Shown piece after piece: positions 1 through 8,459 of a stretch of 33,734 bases of DNA (the stretch's first letter is position 1; every line of letters begins with the position of its first letter). The position numbers were made by a program, and so were the translations under genes. The notes below the pieces were generated by a model that saw only the letters and a list, made by a program, of their open reading frames with translations, had not been told where the DNA came from and did not search any database. Location of the stretch: positions 1 to 33,734 of the forward strand of contig JAKSBD010000174.1 in NCBI GenBank assembly GCA_022361295.1. The letters are read 5' to 3'. The stretch is from Bacteroidales bacterium. Its GTDB lineage: Bacteria; Bacteroidota; Bacteroidia; Bacteroidales; Marinilabiliaceae.

Positions 1-1445
1 AATGAACCTTTATATTGCTTAACGATTTCTGCCGTATCTTTTGCTATCTGATAAAACAGCTCAACATCCTGCTCCTTTTTCATATTCAACACAGGACGCA
101 GATGTAATTCCCCGGTTCCAATATGTGCATAATACACACATTCTTTACCATATTTATTGAGCATGATTTTTATATCTGCAATAAAAGCCGGTAAATCTTC
201 AGGGCGAACAGCCGTATCTTCAATTACAGGAACAGGACGTTCATCACCAGGCATATTACCTAAAACACCTAAACCGGCTTTTCGCAGATTCCAGACCTTG
301 TTAATATCAGCGCCATACAGCACAGGATAAGCATAACCATACCCTTTGTTTTGCAAGGCTGCTATTAAATTATTGGCCAGCTCTTCAATCTCATTTTTGT
401 TGTGACGGGCAAATTCAACCAATAATAAAGCTTCAGGATCACCTTCTACAAAAAAACGGTTCTTATTTTGAAGCACATTCTTTTTTGTCAGGTCCATTAT
501 GGCTTTATCCATTAACTCAATAGCTCCCGGGGCAAACTGCAGCCCAACCAGGTTAGCCTCCAAAGCTTCCTCCAGAGAATTAAGATGCACACAAACCAAA
601 CCTTTCTCCCTGGGTGGCAAGTCTATTAGATTGAGCTTTATTTCTGTAGTAAAGAATAAGGTACCTTCTGATCCGGCCAACAGTTTACACATATTAAACT
701 GCCCACCTTCTTCCTTATAAGGATAGGCATCAATTAGGTAATCCAGTGCATATCCTGTATTTCTTCTATGAATATCGGGATGCGGAAACTCTTTTCGAAT
801 ACTTTTCCTGTTTTCTTTTGTCGTTAAGATATCACGTATTGAACGGTAAATTTCTCCCTCAAAAGATTCCTCCCGACACTTTTGATCAAACTCCCATTGT
901 TGAATGGCTTTAAAGACAGCTTCGTCGCCATTACTGAGATATCCTTTAAGCTCCAGAGTATGATCTCGTGTACTGCCATATATTAAGGAATGGGCACCAC
1001 ACGAATTATTTCCAACCATCCCCCCAATCATACAACGATTAGATGTTGAGGTTTCCGGTCCGAAAAATAAACCATAGTCTTCGAGGTATTTGTTTAGCTC
1101 ATCAAGAACAACTCCAGGCTGAACACGCACCCACTTTTCCTTTTTATTTACCTCAAGTATTTTATTCATGTGCCGACCAACATCGACAACTAATCCAGCA
1201 CCTACAACCTGTCCGGCCAATGAAGTTCCAGCAGCACGTGGTATTAAGTTTAAGTGATGTTTCTGAGCAAACAAAATAACCTCGCGAACATCAATGGTAT
1301 CGCGTGGAAGAACGGCTCCCAGTGGCTTTTCAAAATAAGCTGACGCATCAGTGCTGTATACAAGACGTGTTACATTATCAATGTCCAGCTCCCCTTTAAT
1401 TTTGCTTCTTAACTCAGCAAATTGATTCGCATCAAAATCAGGCAT
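1..1445 (-). CDS. FAD-linked dehydrogenase (GlcD/D-lactate dehydrogenase type), N-terminal part, cut by window edge
   Basis: This gene is missing from the ORF track because it runs off the left edge. I translated about 481 codons from an ATG at 1445 (MPDFDANQFAELRSK...). It shows the PCMH-type FAD-binding fold: PRAAGTSLAGQVVGAG, then VQPGVVLDEL, then GPETSTSNRCMIGGMVGNNSCG, and GSEGTLFFTTEIKL. A later segment AHIGTGELHLRP matches the FAD-oxidase C-terminal domain. Family members oxidise 2-hydroxy acids such as D-lactate, glycolate or D-2-hydroxyglutarate. In Bacteroidota the long forms often carry a C-terminal Fe-S (CCG-type) domain, which would lie outside this window. The substrate cannot be assigned from this half. 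It is divergent from the truncated haemoglobin gene, with a gap of 75 bp. Confidence 0.88.
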   Translation of the reverse strand, partial: MPDFDANQFAELRSKIKGELDIDNVTRLVYSTDASAYFEKPLGAVLPRDTIDVREVILFAQKHHLNLIPRAAGTSLAGQVVGAGLVVDVGRHMNKILEVNKKEKWVRVQPGVVLDELNKYLEDYGLFFGPETSTSNRCMIGGMVGNNSCGAHSLIYGSTRDHTLELKGYLSNGDEAVFKAIQQWEFDQKCREESFEGEIYRSIRDILTTKENRKSIRKEFPHPDIHRRNTGYALDYLIDAYPYKEEGGQFNMCKLLAGSEGTLFFTTEIKLNLIDLPPREKGLVCVHLNSLEEALEANLVGLQFAPGAIELMDKAIMDLTKKNVLQNKNRFFVEGDPEALLLVEFARHNKNEIEELANNLIAALQNKGYGYAYPVLYGADINKVWNLRKAGLGVLGNMPGDERPVPVIEDTAVRPEDLPAFIADIKIMLNKYGKECVYYAHIGTGELHLRPVLNMKKEQDVELFYQIAKDTAEIVKQYKGS

Positions 1446-1520
1446 AATTCAATCTTAGAATGGATTAATTAAACAATAGTCGGCATCTTCTGTTTTGAAA
1501 ATACATAATATGATTCACGC

Positions 1521-1961
1521 ATGACTAAATCAAAATTACAAACAAGAAATGACATAGAGCTTTTAGTTAGGAAGTTTTATAGCAAAATACAAATTGACGA
1601 TCTGTTAGGTCCTTTTTTTAACAAAATGATTCCGAATGAAGATGAGTGGGAAAAACACTACAAACTACTCACTGCATTCTGGGAACTTAACCTTATGGAA
1701 GTAAAAGGTTTTGATGGCAATCCGGCTAAAGCTCACAACGGTGTGGACAAAGCCTTTAAACAAGCCATTACCACCAAGCATTTTGATCGCTGGGTTGAAC
1801 TTTGGTCTGAAACCATTGACCAGTTATTTGAAGGAGAAATGGCTGATAAAGCAAAAAAAAGAGCGCAAGGCATGGCCAAAGGCATGTATAAAAAAATATT
1901 AGACCAACGACCAGGTGGCTTTATCTTACCAGGCAATGCCTCAGATTTAAAGTTTGGTTAA
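1521..1961 (+). CDS. Group III truncated haemoglobin
   Basis: The 146-residue protein has the length and motifs of group III truncated haemoglobins: an early LVRKFYSKI helix with the Phe-Tyr pair at 19-20, LLGPFFN, WEKHYKLLTAFWE, and KHFDRWVELW, which holds the probable haem-ligating proximal His at about residue 87. These are small cytosolic haem proteins that bind O2, NO or peroxide. Their physiological partners are mostly unknown, with NO or redox roles shown for some. It stands alone, divergent from the FAD dehydrogenase and 290 bp upstream of the suf operon on the same strand. A link to Fe-S stress is only suggested by position. The ATG start gives a normal N-terminus. Confidence 0.9.
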   Translation: MTKSKLQTRNDIELLVRKFYSKIQIDDLLGPFFNKMIPNEDEWEKHYKLLTAFWELNLMEVKGFDGNPAKAHNGVDKAFKQAITTKHFDRWVELWSETIDQLFEGEMADKAKKRAQGMAKGMYKKILDQRPGGFILPGNASDLKFG

Positions 1962-2142
1962 TTTTTATTTAAGTAATAAAAGTACTTGTTTTGTTGCCTA
2001 AAGCTGCAATTTCAAGTAATAAAACCCTTGCACAATAAATTAATTAAACAAAGCCAAAGCGGCATGAATACTAAAGCATTGATAGATGCCGTAAAGCATA
2101 TAATTCGGTAATTTTTGCTTTTATTTAATCTAAATAATTGTG

Positions 2143-2150
2143 TATTTTTG
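2143..2150 (+). promoter_or_regulatory. Candidate -7 box (TATTTTTG) for the suf operon
   Basis: The gap upstream of sufB contains TATTTTTG followed by CGC, which matches the Bacteroidota -7 consensus TAnnTTTG. A TTTG at 2114-2117 is the nearest upstream -33-like match, but its 25-base spacer is longer than the usual 19-20. If used, the leader to sufB would be about 100 nt. Confidence 0.45.
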
Positions 2151-2253
2151 CGCTTCCAATAACCAATCAATCCAATAATTATTGAATTAAAATCCACAAT
2201 GAACTTAAAATATGCTTCGTTGTTAGTATGACGAACATGAGTTAATGTATAAT

Positions 2254-3702
2254 ATGGCTGAAGATCAAGATAAAATATTAGAAGAAGTAACCGGTGGGGA
2301 ATATAAATATGGGTTTTATACCGATATTGAAATGGAAGAGTTTCCCAAAGGTTTGAACGAAGATATCGTTCGCCTGATTTCGGCAAAAAAGAAAGAGCCG
2401 GAATTCATGCTTGAATTTCGTTTAAAGGCATTTCGCCACTGGCAATCAATGAAACAACCAGACTGGGCACACCTTAATATCCCGGAAATTGATTTTAACG
2501 ATATCATTTATTACGCTGTTCCAAAAAAGAAACCTGAATTGGAAAGCATGGATGATGTTGATCCGGAATTGAAAGCAACATTCGACAAGTTAGGCATTCC
2601 GCTGGACGAACAGAAAGTTTTGGCTGGTGTAGCTGTAGATGCTGTTATTGACAGTGTGTCGGTAAAAACAACATTTAAAGAAACCCTGGCTGAGAAAGGT
2701 ATTATTTTCTGCTCAATCAGTGAAGCTATTCAGGAATACCCTGATTTAATTAAGAAATACCTGGGTTCTGTTGTTCCTCATCAGGATAATTACTTTGGCG
2801 CGTTAAATGCCGCTGTCTTTAGTGATGGTTCGTTTGTTTATATTCCTAAAGGTGTACGTTGCCCAATGGAGCTATCTACATACTTCCGTATTAATGCCAT
2901 GAATACAGGCCAGTTTGAAAGAACTCTGATTGTGGCCGACGATGACAGTTACGTAAGTTACCTTGAAGGCTGTACAGCACCTCAGCGAGATGAAAACCAA
3001 CTGCATGCCGCTATTGTTGAAATTGTTGCCATGGAGAGAGCTGAAGTAAAATATTCTACAGTTCAAAACTGGTATCCTGGCGATAAAGAAGGAAAAGGTG
3101 GTATTTATAATTTTGTTACCAAGCGAGGTATCTGCAAGGGCGATTATTCTAAAATATCATGGACCCAGGTTGAAACCGGTTCAGCTATTACCTGGAAATA
3201 TCCAAGCTGTGTTCTGCAAGGCGACCATTCTGTTGGTGAATTCTACAGCGTAGCTGTAACGAATAATTTCCAGCAAGCCGATACAGGTACAAAAATGATA
3301 CACCTTGGCAAAAACACCCGAAGTCTGATTGTATCTAAAGGTGTTTCTGCAGGTAAAAGTCAAAACAGCTATAGAGGGCTCGTTAAAGTATCTAAGAAAG
3401 CAGAAAACGCAAGAAACTTCAGTCAGTGTGATTCTTTATTACTGGGGGATAAATGTGGGGCACATACTTTCCCATATTTAGAAATAGCCAATAATTCAGC
3501 TAAGGTAGAGCACGAAGCAACAACATCAAAGATTGGTGAAGATCAAATCTTCTACTGTAATCAACGAGGCATGAGCACCGAAGATGCAGTAGGGCTGATT
3601 GTTAATGGCTACGTTAAGGAAGTTATTAACCAATTACCGATGGAATTTGCTGTTGAAGCGCAAAAACTATTACAAATCAGCCTTGAAGGCAGCGTGGGGT
3701 AA
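2254..3702 (+). CDS. sufB: Fe-S cluster assembly scaffold SufB
   Basis: SufB is the core subunit of the SufBC2D scaffold that builds Fe-S clusters in the cytosol from sulfur delivered by SufS-SufE. The protein has the family N-terminus ([23 protein letters not shown]), the [19 protein letters not shown] segment, the beta-helix core ([18 protein letters not shown]) and the C-terminal block [30 protein letters not shown]. The track ORF begins at 2245 ([10 protein letters not shown]). I prefer the internal ATG at 2254 because homologues usually start close to this point, but no strong ribosome binding site decides it. It is the first gene of sufB-C-D-S-E-DUF59, with sufC 46 bp downstream. Confidence 0.96.
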   Translation: MAEDQDKILEEVTGGEYKYGFYTDIEMEEFPKGLNEDIVRLISAKKKEPEFMLEFRLKAFRHWQSMKQPDWAHLNIPEIDFNDIIYYAVPKKKPELESMDDVDPELKATFDKLGIPLDEQKVLAGVAVDAVIDSVSVKTTFKETLAEKGIIFCSISEAIQEYPDLIKKYLGSVVPHQDNYFGALNAAVFSDGSFVYIPKGVRCPMELSTYFRINAMNTGQFERTLIVADDDSYVSYLEGCTAPQRDENQLHAAIVEIVAMERAEVKYSTVQNWYPGDKEGKGGIYNFVTKRGICKGDYSKISWTQVETGSAITWKYPSCVLQGDHSVGEFYSVAVTNNFQQADTGTKMIHLGKNTRSLIVSKGVSAGKSQNSYRGLVKVSKKAENARNFSQCDSLLLGDKCGAHTFPYLEIANNSAKVEHEATTSKIGEDQIFYCNQRGMSTEDAVGLIVNGYVKEVINQLPMEFAVEAQKLLQISLEGSVG

Positions 3703-3748
3703 TCCACATTCAATTAACAACAATTAGAAACATTTACAGTAGCAACAT

Positions 3749-4501
3749 ATGTTAGTCATTAAAGATTTACACGCCAAAATAGATGATAAAGAAATATTAA
3801 GAGGCATCAACCTTGAAGTTAAACCTGGTGAAGTACATGCCATCATGGGACCAAATGGTTCAGGTAAAAGTACCTTGTCATCGGTATTGGCCGGTAATGA
3901 AAAGTTTGATGTAAGTGAAGGTAACGTATCTTTCAAAGGGAAAGACTTATTAGACCTGGCTCCTGAAGACAGAGCTCGTGAAGGTTTATTTTTAAGCTTC
4001 CAGTATCCGGTTGAAATTCCGGGTGTAAGCATGGTCAATTTCATGAGAACAGCAGTTAATGAACATCGCAAATACCGTGAAGAAGACCCATACTCTGCCA
4101 GTGAATTCCTAAAACTAATGCGTGAAAAGAAAAAGTTGGTAGAGATAGATTCTAACCTGACTAACCGATCTGTAAATGAAGGCTTCTCGGGTGGCGAGAA
4201 AAAGAAAAATGAGATTTTCCAAATGGCCATGCTGGAGCCTAAATTAGCCATTTTGGATGAAACTGATTCAGGACTGGACATTGATGCTTTGCGCATTGTT
4301 GCCAACGGTGTTAATAAGCTTAAATCACCGGAGACATCAACAATTGTGATCACACACTATCAGCGCTTATTGGATTATATTGTGCCTGACTATGTGCATG
4401 TATTATACAAAGGGCGCATTGTTAAGTCTGCCGGCAAAGAATTGGCTCATGAGCTTGAAGAAAAGGGCTACGACTGGATTAAGAAAGAGTTTGAAGATTA
4501 A
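3749..4501 (+). CDS. sufC: SUF system ABC-type ATPase SufC
   Basis: SufC is the ATPase of the SufBC2D complex; ATP binding drives the conformational change that exposes the assembly site. At 250 residues it has the usual family length. Visible motifs are Walker A GPNGSGKST (34-42), Q-loop region LSFQYPVEIPG (82-92), signature FSGGEKKKNEI (from 146), Walker B LAILDETDSGLD (from 166) and the switch His in ITHY (203). There is no membrane domain, as expected for a soluble ABC protein. It lies between sufB and sufD; the 117-bp gap to sufD carries an imperfect inverted repeat described separately. Confidence 0.97.
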   Translation: MLVIKDLHAKIDDKEILRGINLEVKPGEVHAIMGPNGSGKSTLSSVLAGNEKFDVSEGNVSFKGKDLLDLAPEDRAREGLFLSFQYPVEIPGVSMVNFMRTAVNEHRKYREEDPYSASEFLKLMREKKKLVEIDSNLTNRSVNEGFSGGEKKKNEIFQMAMLEPKLAILDETDSGLDIDALRIVANGVNKLKSPETSTIVITHYQRLLDYIVPDYVHVLYKGRIVKSAGKELAHELEEKGYDWIKKEFED

Positions 4502-4504
4502 TTT

Positions 4505-4606
4505 TAGTAGTGAGTACAAAGCAGCGGGCACGAAAGCAACTCGTAATCAATCATTATTCACACGATGCAAATCATTTTGATACTTTGTACTTGATACTCA
4601 ATACTA
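4505..4606. repeat. Imperfect inverted repeat with CTTGATACT-type words in the sufC-sufD gap
   Basis: TAGTAGTGAGTACAAAG at 4505-4521 is answered by CTTTGTACTTGATACTCAATACTA at 4583-4606; AGTACAAAG and CTTTGTACT form a perfect 9-bp pair. The right arm contains the word CTTGATACT, which recurs at 8424-8448. The arms nearly span the gap, so the sufC-sufD transcript could fold into a long hairpin just before the sufD start. The function is unknown. Confidence 0.6.
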
Positions 4607-4618
4607 AATCATAAGATT

Positions 4619-6007
4619 ATGAATAAAACTTGCCGAATAGTCAATCTGCAAGATGAATATAGCCAGTTATTCAAAGAGAATCTGTCTCTTTTAGAAAATG
4701 GTGCACCCAAAAGAATGAATGAAACAAGGACCAAAGCCTTTGAATCATTCATAGACAAAGGGATTCCATCCAATAAGGTTGAAGAATATAAGTACACCAA
4801 TCTGCAACCTTACTTTAAAGGCTCGTTTGACATTGCATTTGATTCAAAAGCAGCCATTAACGGCTCTGCTGACAAATTTAATTGCGGTGTTCCCAATCTG
4901 GATACTTACAACATCTTTTTAATTAATGGCTGGTTTGCACAACAAGATGAAGCAAGTGCATTACCTGATGGTGTAATTATTGGCAGCATACGCGAAAAAG
5001 CCAATGAGCACCCTGAATTATTTGAAAAGCATTACAACAGCAATGCGCCTGTCGACAGTGATGCCATGGCAGCCATGAATACTGCCTTCGCACAAGACGG
5101 AGCTTTTATCTATATCCCGAAAGGCATAGTGGTTGACAAACCCATTCAGTTAGTCAACATCATGACTGGTGATAATGACCGTCTGGTGTTTCAACGAAAC
5201 CTGGTTATTGTTGAAGATAATGCGCAGGCCAAAGTCATGCTTTGTGACCATACCATTTCTCCACAAAAGTTTGTTATCAACAACCTGACAGAAGTTTTTG
5301 CAGGTGAAAACAGCGTGTTTGATATATATAATATACAAAATCAGCACAACCTTACGACCCAGGTGTCAGGTATGTACATTAAGCAAAAAAAGCACTCAAA
5401 CGTACTTTCCAACAGCCTAACACTTCATTCGGGGGTAACACGTAATAACATCAGGGTTAATATGGACGATGAACATTGCGAAAGTCATGTTTATGGACTT
5501 TACCTGAGTGATAAGAACCAACATGTTGACAACTACTCTTTTATCGATCATGCAAAGCCGCATTGTCAAAGCTTTGAGCTATTTAAAGGAGTTATGGACG
5601 ATTCTGCTTCAGCAGCTTTTACAGGTCGTGTACTTGTTCAGCCTGATGCTCAGCAAACCAATGCATACCAAAGTAATAACAACCTGCTGTTAACAGATAA
5701 TGCGAAAATAAACAGCAAACCTCAGCTTGAAATTTATGCCGATGATGTTAAATGTAGCCACGGCGCCACGGTTGGTCAGTTGGATGACGAAGCCATGTTC
5801 TATTTAAGAGCGCGAGGTATTAATGAAAACGAAGGACGCATTTTATTAATGTTTGCTTTTGCATATGAGGTTATTGAGAAAATAAGAGTAGAGCCATTAA
5901 AAGAAAACATCAGAAGTCTTGTTGAAAAACGCTTCAGAGGTGAATTTGACAAATGTGACTCATGTGTTGTTTGTGGCCAGCAAGGAACTAGTGTAAGCTG
6001 TTTGTAA
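4619..6007 (+). CDS. sufD: Fe-S cluster assembly protein SufD
   Basis: SufD is the SufB paralogue that completes the SufBC2D scaffold and is needed for iron entry. The 462-residue protein has the SufB/D signature: FIYIPKGIVVDKPIQLVN near 160, the central beta-helix, and the C-terminal region KCSHGATVGQLDDEAMFYLRARGINE. It is a little longer than many SufD proteins and ends in a tail with four cysteines (KCDSCVVCG...SCL). sufC precedes it and sufS follows after a 121-bp gap that holds an inverted repeat. SufD identity over SufB is based on position and on weaker similarity to the SufB N-terminus. Confidence 0.95.
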   Translation: MNKTCRIVNLQDEYSQLFKENLSLLENGAPKRMNETRTKAFESFIDKGIPSNKVEEYKYTNLQPYFKGSFDIAFDSKAAINGSADKFNCGVPNLDTYNIFLINGWFAQQDEASALPDGVIIGSIREKANEHPELFEKHYNSNAPVDSDAMAAMNTAFAQDGAFIYIPKGIVVDKPIQLVNIMTGDNDRLVFQRNLVIVEDNAQAKVMLCDHTISPQKFVINNLTEVFAGENSVFDIYNIQNQHNLTTQVSGMYIKQKKHSNVLSNSLTLHSGVTRNNIRVNMDDEHCESHVYGLYLSDKNQHVDNYSFIDHAKPHCQSFELFKGVMDDSASAAFTGRVLVQPDAQQTNAYQSNNNLLLTDNAKINSKPQLEIYADDVKCSHGATVGQLDDEAMFYLRARGINENEGRILLMFAFAYEVIEKIRVEPLKENIRSLVEKRFRGEFDKCDSCVVCGQQGTSVSCL

Positions 6008-6048
6008 ACTAAAAAATAGGTTCATTAAGAACCAGGCATATTGATTCT

Positions 6049-6109
6049 TACCTCAAAGACACAAAGAACACAAGATCATCCTCTTGGTGTACTTCGTGTC
6101 TTCTTGGTA
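6049..6109. repeat. Inverted-repeat intergenic element (ACACAAAGAACACAAGA type) in the sufD-sufS gap
   Basis: The left arm CCTCAAAGACACAAAGAA...CAAGA (6049-6075) pairs with the right arm TCTTGGTGTACTTCGTGTC...TTGGTA (6082-6109) across a 6-base centre, with a few mismatches. It would form a stem of about 26 bp in the operon RNA 20 nt before sufS. A related word (CACTTTGTGCGTCGTGTAA) occurs at about 8392-8411. It resembles a palindromic intergenic repeat more than a terminator, as no T-run follows. Confidence 0.65.
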
Positions 6110-6128
6110 TATTTAAACACCATGAACA

Positions 6129-7349
6129 ATGACTATTAACATTGAGCAAATACGTAATGATTTTCCGATTTTGAATGAGCAAGTTCACGGTAAACCTTTG
6201 GTCTATTTTGACAATGCTGCAACAACACATAAGCCACAGGTAGTGATTGATGCCGTATCAGAGGTATATCAGAAATACAATAGTAATATTCATCGCGGCG
6301 TTCACCATTTAAGTAATGTGTGCACACAGGCACATGAGAATGCCCGCCTCAAGGTTCAGGAGTTCATCAATGCCAAACACTCTCACGAGGTAATTTTCAC
6401 CCGGGGAACAACCGAATCAATTAACCTTATTGCATCTTCCTTTGGTGAAACCTTTTTAAATGAAGGGGATGAGATTCTTGTTAGTCAACTTGAACATCAT
6501 TCAAATATTGTCCCATGGCAGTTACTGGAAAAACGCAAAGGAATAAAACTACGTTACATCCCTATCAACCAGGATGGAGAGTTAATAACGGACAATCTGA
6601 ATGAGCTGATAAATGATAAAACCAAGTTAGTTTCAATTGCTCATATTTCAAATGCATTAGGAACCATCAATCCAATTAAGCAGATTATCGACCTGGCACA
6701 TAGCAAAGATATTCCGGTTTTAATTGATGGTGCCCAGGCCATTCAGCACGTTAATGTTGATGTACAAGCCCTTGACTGTGACTTTTATGTTTTCAGCGGC
6801 CACAAATTATATGCTCCTACGGGAATCGGTGTACTATACGGAAAGGAAGAGTGGCTTAATAAACTGGAACCATACCATGGTGGTGGTGAAATGATTAAAA
6901 CAGTTTCTTTCGAAGGAACCACATTCAATGAGCTACCGTTTAAATTCGAAGCCGGCACACCTGACTTTTCAGGGTCTGTAGGACTTGGCGCCGCAATTGA
7001 TTACGTGCAATCAATAGGACTTGACAACATTGCAAAGTATGAGCATGAACTATTGGAGTATGCAACAGAAAAACTTTCGAATATTCCGAACATTCGCTTT
7101 TTTGGAACTGCTAAAGAGAAAACCAGTGTCGTTTCCTTTTTAATAGGAGATATTCATCCCTTTGATCTGGGAACCATGCTCGACAAAATGGGCATTGCAG
7201 TGAGAACCGGACATCATTGTGCTCAACCGTTAATGCAGTTTTTCAACATTCCGGGAACGATCCGTGCTTCATTTGCTATTTATAATACCAAAGAAGAAAT
7301 TGATAAGCTTTGCGAAGGCATAGAACGCATTGCTCAACTGTTTGGCTGA
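6129..7349 (+). CDS. sufS: Cysteine desulfurase SufS
   Basis: This PLP enzyme takes sulfur from L-cysteine as a persulfide, releases alanine, and passes the sulfur to SufE and then SufBCD. The 406 residues are typical of class II (SufS/CsdA) desulfurases. The N-terminus NDFPILNEQVHGKPLVYFDNAATTHKP is diagnostic. Other landmarks are LEHHSNIVPW (121-130), the PLP lysine in FSGHKLYAPTG (Lys226) and the persulfide cysteine in RTGHHCAQP (Cys364). The short lobe around the cysteine matches the SufE-dependent subgroup, and sufE lies 51 bp downstream. Confidence 0.97.
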   Translation: MTINIEQIRNDFPILNEQVHGKPLVYFDNAATTHKPQVVIDAVSEVYQKYNSNIHRGVHHLSNVCTQAHENARLKVQEFINAKHSHEVIFTRGTTESINLIASSFGETFLNEGDEILVSQLEHHSNIVPWQLLEKRKGIKLRYIPINQDGELITDNLNELINDKTKLVSIAHISNALGTINPIKQIIDLAHSKDIPVLIDGAQAIQHVNVDVQALDCDFYVFSGHKLYAPTGIGVLYGKEEWLNKLEPYHGGGEMIKTVSFEGTTFNELPFKFEAGTPDFSGSVGLGAAIDYVQSIGLDNIAKYEHELLEYATEKLSNIPNIRFFGTAKEKTSVVSFLIGDIHPFDLGTMLDKMGIAVRTGHHCAQPLMQFFNIPGTIRASFAIYNTKEEIDKLCEGIERIAQLFG

Positions 7350-7400
7350 TTCATGATTAATTATCAATTTTGCAGCATACAATTTCACAATTAACAGACG

Positions 7401-7823
7401 ATGACAATTAACGAAATACAAGAAGAAATCATTGAAGAGTTTTCTGCCTTTGATGAATGGATGGATAAATATTCTTATCTGATTGAAATAGGTAATGACC
7501 TTGAAGGCTTTAAAGACGAATGGAGATTGGAGCAAAACCTCATTGAAGGTTGTCAGTCTAAAGTATGGGTACACGCAGAATTAGATGGCGATAAGATCAT
7601 CTACTCAGCCGACAGCGACGCCATTATTACAAAGGGAATCATTGCCTTACTTATCCGTGTTTTATCTGGCAGAACACCAGATGAAATTCTGAATACCGAA
7701 TTAACATTTGTCGAAGAGATTGGATTGAAAGACCACCTGTCTCCTACCCGTTCAAATGGGTTACTGTCAATGATGAAACAAATGCGCTTATACGCTGTTG
7801 CATTTAAAGCGAAGATGGGCTAA
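7401..7823 (+). CDS. sufE: Sulfur acceptor protein SufE
   Basis: SufE receives the persulfide sulfur from SufS and shuttles it to SufB. The 140-residue protein has the family length and the active-site segment NLIEGCQSKVWV, with the acceptor cysteine at 51. Upstream is the usual helix EFSAFDEWMDKYSYLIEIGNDL. It follows sufS by 51 bp and precedes the DUF59 gene by 94 bp; that second gap is filled with short word repeats. Confidence 0.95.
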   Translation: MTINEIQEEIIEEFSAFDEWMDKYSYLIEIGNDLEGFKDEWRLEQNLIEGCQSKVWVHAELDGDKIIYSADSDAIITKGIIALLIRVLSGRTPDEILNTELTFVEEIGLKDHLSPTRSNGLLSMMKQMRLYAVAFKAKMG

Positions 7824-7827
7824 TAAA

Positions 7828-7910
7828 GTCCGAAGCACTAAAGTACTAAGTCCGAATTTAAAACGAATTTTAAATTAAGCCAGCTACTAAAAGCTGACAG
7901 CTAAAAGCTA
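7828..7910 (+). repeat. Short word repeats filling the sufE-DUF59 gap
   Basis: GTCCGAA occurs at 7828-7834 and 7850-7856 around AGCACTAAAGTACTAA. Then AGCTACTAAAAGCTGACAGC continues into TAAAAGCTAG at 7882-7910, which is two turns of an AAAGCTGACAGCT-type word. These are low-complexity imperfect repeats directly upstream of the next start codon. They are unlike coding sequence and show no terminator. Confidence 0.5.
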
Positions 7911-7917
7911 GAGAAAA

Positions 7918-8235
7918 ATGGCCAACGAGTTTTTACAATTAGAAGGAGAGATAATCAAAGTCATCAAAACTATTTTTGACCCCGAAATCCCGGTTAATGT
8001 ATATGACTTAGGTTTGATTTATGAGATTGATGTAAACGAGGAAGGGAAAGCTCGAATTGTAATGACCTTAACATCGCCTAATTGCCCGGTAGCAGAATCA
8101 CTTCCTGAAGAAGTGCAGGAGAAAGTGGCAGCTATTGATGGTATCACCAGCGTTGATTTAAACCTGACTTTTGATCCTCCATGGACCAAGGACATGCTTT
8201 CGGAAGAAGCCTTGCTTGAGCTTGGTTTGTTATAA
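7918..8235 (+). CDS. sufT: SUF-associated DUF59 (MIP18-family) Fe-S assembly factor
   Basis: The 105-residue protein is a single DUF59/MIP18 domain: FDPEIPVNVYDLGLIYEIDV near residues 20-40 and TSPNCPVAESLPEEVQ with a conserved cysteine near 60, ending in a hydrophobic tail. Relatives include SufT, PaaD and eukaryotic CIA2, which help Fe-S maturation or delivery to target enzymes. In Bacteroidota and Firmicutes such genes commonly sit in suf operons, and here it is the last one before the terminator. The sufT symbol rests on family and context rather than an exact match. Confidence 0.88.
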   Translation: MANEFLQLEGEIIKVIKTIFDPEIPVNVYDLGLIYEIDVNEEGKARIVMTLTSPNCPVAESLPEEVQEKVAAIDGITSVDLNLTFDPPWTKDMLSEEALLELGLL

Positions 8236-8258
8236 ACAATAAAACAGAAAATTAATAT

Positions 8259-8285
8259 AAGCTCTCTTTCGAGGGCTTTATTTTT
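8259..8285 (+). terminator. Intrinsic terminator of the suf operon
   Basis: AAGCTCTC-TTTC-GAGGGCTT forms an 8-bp stem with one G-T pair, followed by TATTTTTA. It lies 24 bp after the DUF59 stop codon. Confidence 0.8.
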
Positions 8286-8391
8286 ATCAATCATATCTTA
8301 TATATGAAACGAGCATGTAAAATTTAATTATCCAATTTCACACACATGAAACATTCATGATTAAGTATTAACCACACAGGAAAATGATTAA

Positions 8392-8448
8392 AGCACTTTG
8401 TGCGTCGTGTAAATCAGTCTTGAGTCTTGATACTTATATCTTGATACT
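8392..8448 (+). repeat. CTTGATACT word repeats upstream of the PH-like membrane protein gene
   Basis: AGTCTTGAGTCTTGATACTT and ATATCTTGATACT at 8416-8448 repeat a TCTTGATACT word that also appears in the sufC-sufD gap. The preceding CACTTTGTGCGTCGTGTAA resembles the sufD-sufS element. The whole 8286-8459 gap otherwise shows no gene and no clear promoter. Confidence 0.5.
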
Positions 8449-8459
8449 AATTTATAAAT

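Noticed and set aside
2012-2386. 124-aa minus-strand ORF
   Set aside because: Overlaps the sufB 5' end antisense and the promoter region; composition is that of non-coding DNA.
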